Shown: positions 62,186-64,000 of the stretch, one piece after another
How positions within the stretch are numbered: the stretch's first letter is position 1
How the letters are laid out: every line of letters starts with the position of its first letter
Assembly: GCF_000426625.1 (NCBI RefSeq)
Contig: NZ_KE384548.1
Span: 964,703-1,028,702, forward strand
Direction: 5' to 3'
From: Psychrilyobacter atlanticus DSM 19335
GTDB lineage: Bacteria > Fusobacteriota > Fusobacteriia > Fusobacteriales > Fusobacteriaceae
Length of the DNA: 64,000 nt
Position numbers and translations under genes: made by a program
Notes under the pieces: model-generated
Database searches by the model: none
What the model was told of the DNA's origin: nothing
What the model saw: only the letters and a program-made list of their open reading frames with translations

Positions 62186-62980
62186 CTATATAAATTTTTC
62201 TCCATAATAACAACATCCTATAGCTCCATTAAACTGTGGATCCTCTAGGACTTCTACCTCTGTATAATCTGATTTCAGATATTCTACAATAGAACGGTTT
62301 TTTGCTACTCCTCCACTGACAACAAGAGTATTCCCTCTAAATTTTGTAAGTAAGGGACGTAATCTGCTGTACATAGAATAATTTATCCCTGCTGCTAACC
62401 TGTCCAAAGGTATCCCTTCAGCAATCTTTCCAATCAATTCTGATTCTGAAAAAACAGCACATGTTGAATTAAGTTTTACTGGATCTTTAGAATAATTTGA
62501 GAGTGAATCCAAAGGGACCTCTAAAACATTAGCCATATTCTCTAAATATCTCCCACAAGAAGCTGCACACTTATCATTTAGATCTAAATCAGTAGCCAGA
62601 CCCTTTTCAATTTTTACAATTTTTACATCCTGTCCCCCAATGTCTAAAAGGATAAAATCTTTTTTTCCTGACTGGGCTAAAGCCCCATATACATGAGCTT
62701 TTATCTCATTTATAGGTTTAAACATACTCAGATCTGTATTATTCCGTCCATATCCTGTGGAAACGGCCAGATCCACATCCTCTATTCCTAATTTCTTTAA
62801 ATCTACGATTATTTTATTCTGGTATTGGCAATAATCTCTGTAAAAAGATACTGTACTTATCTTCTTTCTCAATACTATTTTTTTTTCTTCTGTAACTATA
62901 ATTTTAACTTCTCTGCTGCCTAAATCTATTCCTACTATTTTTTTAGGAGTTATTTTTGTTTTACAGGTAATATCATTCAT
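62186..62980 (-). CDS. BadF/BcrA-type activase (YjiL/HgdC family)
   Basis: 264 aa ASKHA-fold ATPase with a [4Fe-4S] cluster shared between two subunits. GIDLGSREVKIIV (phosphate 1), LLDIGGQDVKIVKIEKG (phosphate 2), NDKCAASCGRYLENMA and LNSTCAVFSESELIG give the cluster Cys residues, VVSGGVAKN near the end. Drives low-potential electrons into its partner, encoded directly upstream with an 8-bp overlap. Confidence 0.93.
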   Translation of the reverse strand: MNDITCKTKITPKKIVGIDLGSREVKIIVTEEKKIVLRKKISTVSFYRDYCQYQNKIIVDLKKLGIEDVDLAVSTGYGRNNTDLSMFKPINEIKAHVYGALAQSGKKDFILLDIGGQDVKIVKIEKGLATDLDLNDKCAASCGRYLENMANVLEVPLDSLSNYSKDPVKLNSTCAVFSESELIGKIAEGIPLDRLAAGINYSMYSRLRPLLTKFRGNTLVVSGGVAKNRSIVEYLKSDYTEVEVLEDPQFNGAIGCCYYGEKFI

Positions 62981-64000
62981 TAATTATCTCCAATCTGTTT
63001 TTAGCATAATCACGTTGCTTTTTATCCTTTAACATATCTAAAAAAGCTTCTATCCTTAATTTAGTCCTGGCATCTAAAACATTGGATTTATCCCCTTCGA
63101 TTGTTAATATAGGTATATTTAACTCCTGTTTTAAAATTATATCCTCAACTGCACGATGGCAGAATGCCTGGGTATAATGGATAACCGCGTCTAATTTTCT
63201 TTCTTTTATCTGCTTTTTTATATCCTCTAACCTGAAATCTATATCATATGTATATGTATAGTTATAATACTGTTCATATATATCTTTGGATTCCATGGCT
63301 CTTGGAAAAGCAAACTCCCTCTGAACTTCATTGTATATAAACCTTCCGTCTAAGACCTCAACATAATCATGAAGATCTCCCTGCATAGGGGGTATCCCTA
63401 GATATCCCAGCTTTAATCCTTTTTTATCTATAGGTCTTTTATTTATTTCTTCTATCTTTTCATCTAAAAAATTACTGTATCTCTCCACATCTCCGTCAAA
63501 ATCACTGAAACACAGCTGAAGTATATGATTTTCAAAACCTGTTGCCTTCCCCTCTAGAGTCAATGCATCTATGTATTTCGCTTTTTCCCTTATCAGGTTT
63601 AGTCTATCTCTCTGGGACTCTACCTCTTCATAGGATACACCCATATATTTCATAAGTTTATCTAATTCATTTTTTATATCATCTAAAGAGTGGGAGTGGG
63701 GATAACCGAAAGAATGTATTTTTATATTATTTTTTTTAAATATTTCTAAAAGTGTTTTAGTATTAGAGCAATCCCCCTCTGTTACACCCAAAACTTCCTC
63801 TATTCCATTTTCAATGCAGGCACCGTATATTCCCTTAATCCAGGCACACATACTTTTAGGAAATCCGTCCCGTTCTGCTTTTTCTATATATTTTCCATAG
63901 TCTTTGGAAACAACAAAAATATTATTTAAATCTATGGGAGTATACCCTGCTGCTAAAAGTACCTCTATCGGTACGGTAGTTGTTAAACCTATTTTTTTCA
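62973..64000 (-). CDS. 2-hydroxyacyl-CoA dehydratase D-component-like protein (5' end at window edge)
   Basis: At least 341 aa. The frame stays open upstream to the window edge, which falls within the likely start codon (the first full codons read KKIGLTTTVPIEVLLAAGYTPIDLNN). Cys in MCAWIKG, EGDCSNT and QAFCHRA could hold an Fe-S or double-cubane cluster, as in HgdB and YjiM-type proteins. As a single large subunit with its activase, without a CoA-transferase or alpha subunit, it is closer to YjiM/double-cubane cluster proteins than to hydroxyglutaryl-CoA dehydratase. Substrate unknown. Confidence 0.85.
   Translation of the reverse strand, partial: KKIGLTTTVPIEVLLAAGYTPIDLNNIFVVSKDYGKYIEKAERDGFPKSMCAWIKGIYGACIENGIEEVLGVTEGDCSNTKTLLEIFKKNNIKIHSFGYPHSHSLDDIKNELDKLMKYMGVSYEEVESQRDRLNLIREKAKYIDALTLEGKATGFENHILQLCFSDFDGDVERYSNFLDEKIEEINKRPIDKKGLKLGYLGIPPMQGDLHDYVEVLDGRFIYNEVQREFAFPRAMESKDIYEQYYNYTYTYDIDFRLEDIKKQIKERKLDAVIHYTQAFCHRAVEDIILKQELNIPILTIEGDKSNVLDARTKLRIEAFLDMLKDKKQRDYAKNRLEIINE

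Noticed and set aside
63005-63022. CACGTTGCTTTTTATCC as an element copy
   Set aside because: Only half of the palindrome is present and it codes for the dehydratase-like protein.
62973-64000. R-2-hydroxyglutaryl-CoA dehydratase beta subunit
   Set aside because: No alpha subunit or CoA-transferase gene in sight; a single subunit with activase fits YjiM-type proteins better, although the window edge leaves this open.

Overview
The window is strongly AT-rich chromosomal DNA. Its ribosome binding sites are strong (AGGAGG, AAGGGGG), its promoters are often of the extended -10 type (TGnTATAAT), and its genes point to an obligate anaerobe with an outer membrane. Pointers are a chaperone-usher locus, a surface lectin adhesin, a flavodiiron protein with rubredoxin, a 2-hydroxyacyl-CoA dehydratase/activase pair, an iron alcohol dehydrogenase, GltS and a YjeM-like permease. 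Together these suggest a member of the Fusobacteriota, of the Ilyobacter/Propionigenium/Psychrilyobacter kind. The genus is an inference from gene content, not from a search. I see no rRNA, tRNA, CRISPR array, transposase or prophage.

Layout. 1-2630 (minus) is the truncated gene of a large repeat adhesin with an L-type lectin domain, read through two tandem cyclic-di-GMP-I riboswitches (2752-3014). 3163-4423 (minus) holds a NusG-II domain protein and psd. 4875-9365 (plus) is a four-gene chaperone / pilin / usher / tip-protein operon in the same order as the CFA/I class of alternate chaperone-usher pili. 9502-15226 (plus) carries a CDF metal exporter and an operon of M42 peptidase, unknown protein, CstA transporter, small protein and ArsA/Get3-like ATPase. 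15432-25149 (minus) has an iron alcohol dehydrogenase under a Rex-like operator, a 44-aa microprotein, YitT and a complete oligopeptide ABC transporter with an unlisted 53-aa membrane microprotein and a DUF169 protein. 26033-31285 is a small-protein locus paralogous to the first, then a sulfur/selenium block (cysteine-desulfurase family, rubredoxin, cysK, cysE, mnmH). 31374-37705 holds crr, a DJ-1 protein, MarC, pnuC, a second M42 peptidase, a gamma-glutamyl hydrolase and a peptide-binding lipoprotein. 37768-43209 (minus) is an ABC importer operon that includes an alkaline-phosphatase-superfamily enzyme and a PHP phosphatase. 43409-54565 has CIRCE-controlled htpG, a flavodiiron protein, lgt, a NuoE-like protein, rsgA and small regulators with an OFA-type transporter. 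54698-60163 holds a cobalamin riboswitch before gltS, a T-box-like leader before DUF896-asnS, and a YjeM-like permease. 60237-64000 (minus) is queC-queE-queD preceded by an activase and a 2-hydroxyacyl-CoA dehydratase-like protein.

How it fits together. The left end is a surface-attachment region: a lectin adhesin under c-di-GMP control near a pilus operon. Much of the rest is peptide and amino-acid uptake and fermentation (two M42 peptidases, oligopeptide ABC transporter, CstA, GltS, YjeM) with redox control and oxygen defence. A dispersed 15-bp palindrome with a conserved tail (nine copies plus one degenerate) lies in intergenic spaces, often just after a stop codon and on the same strand.
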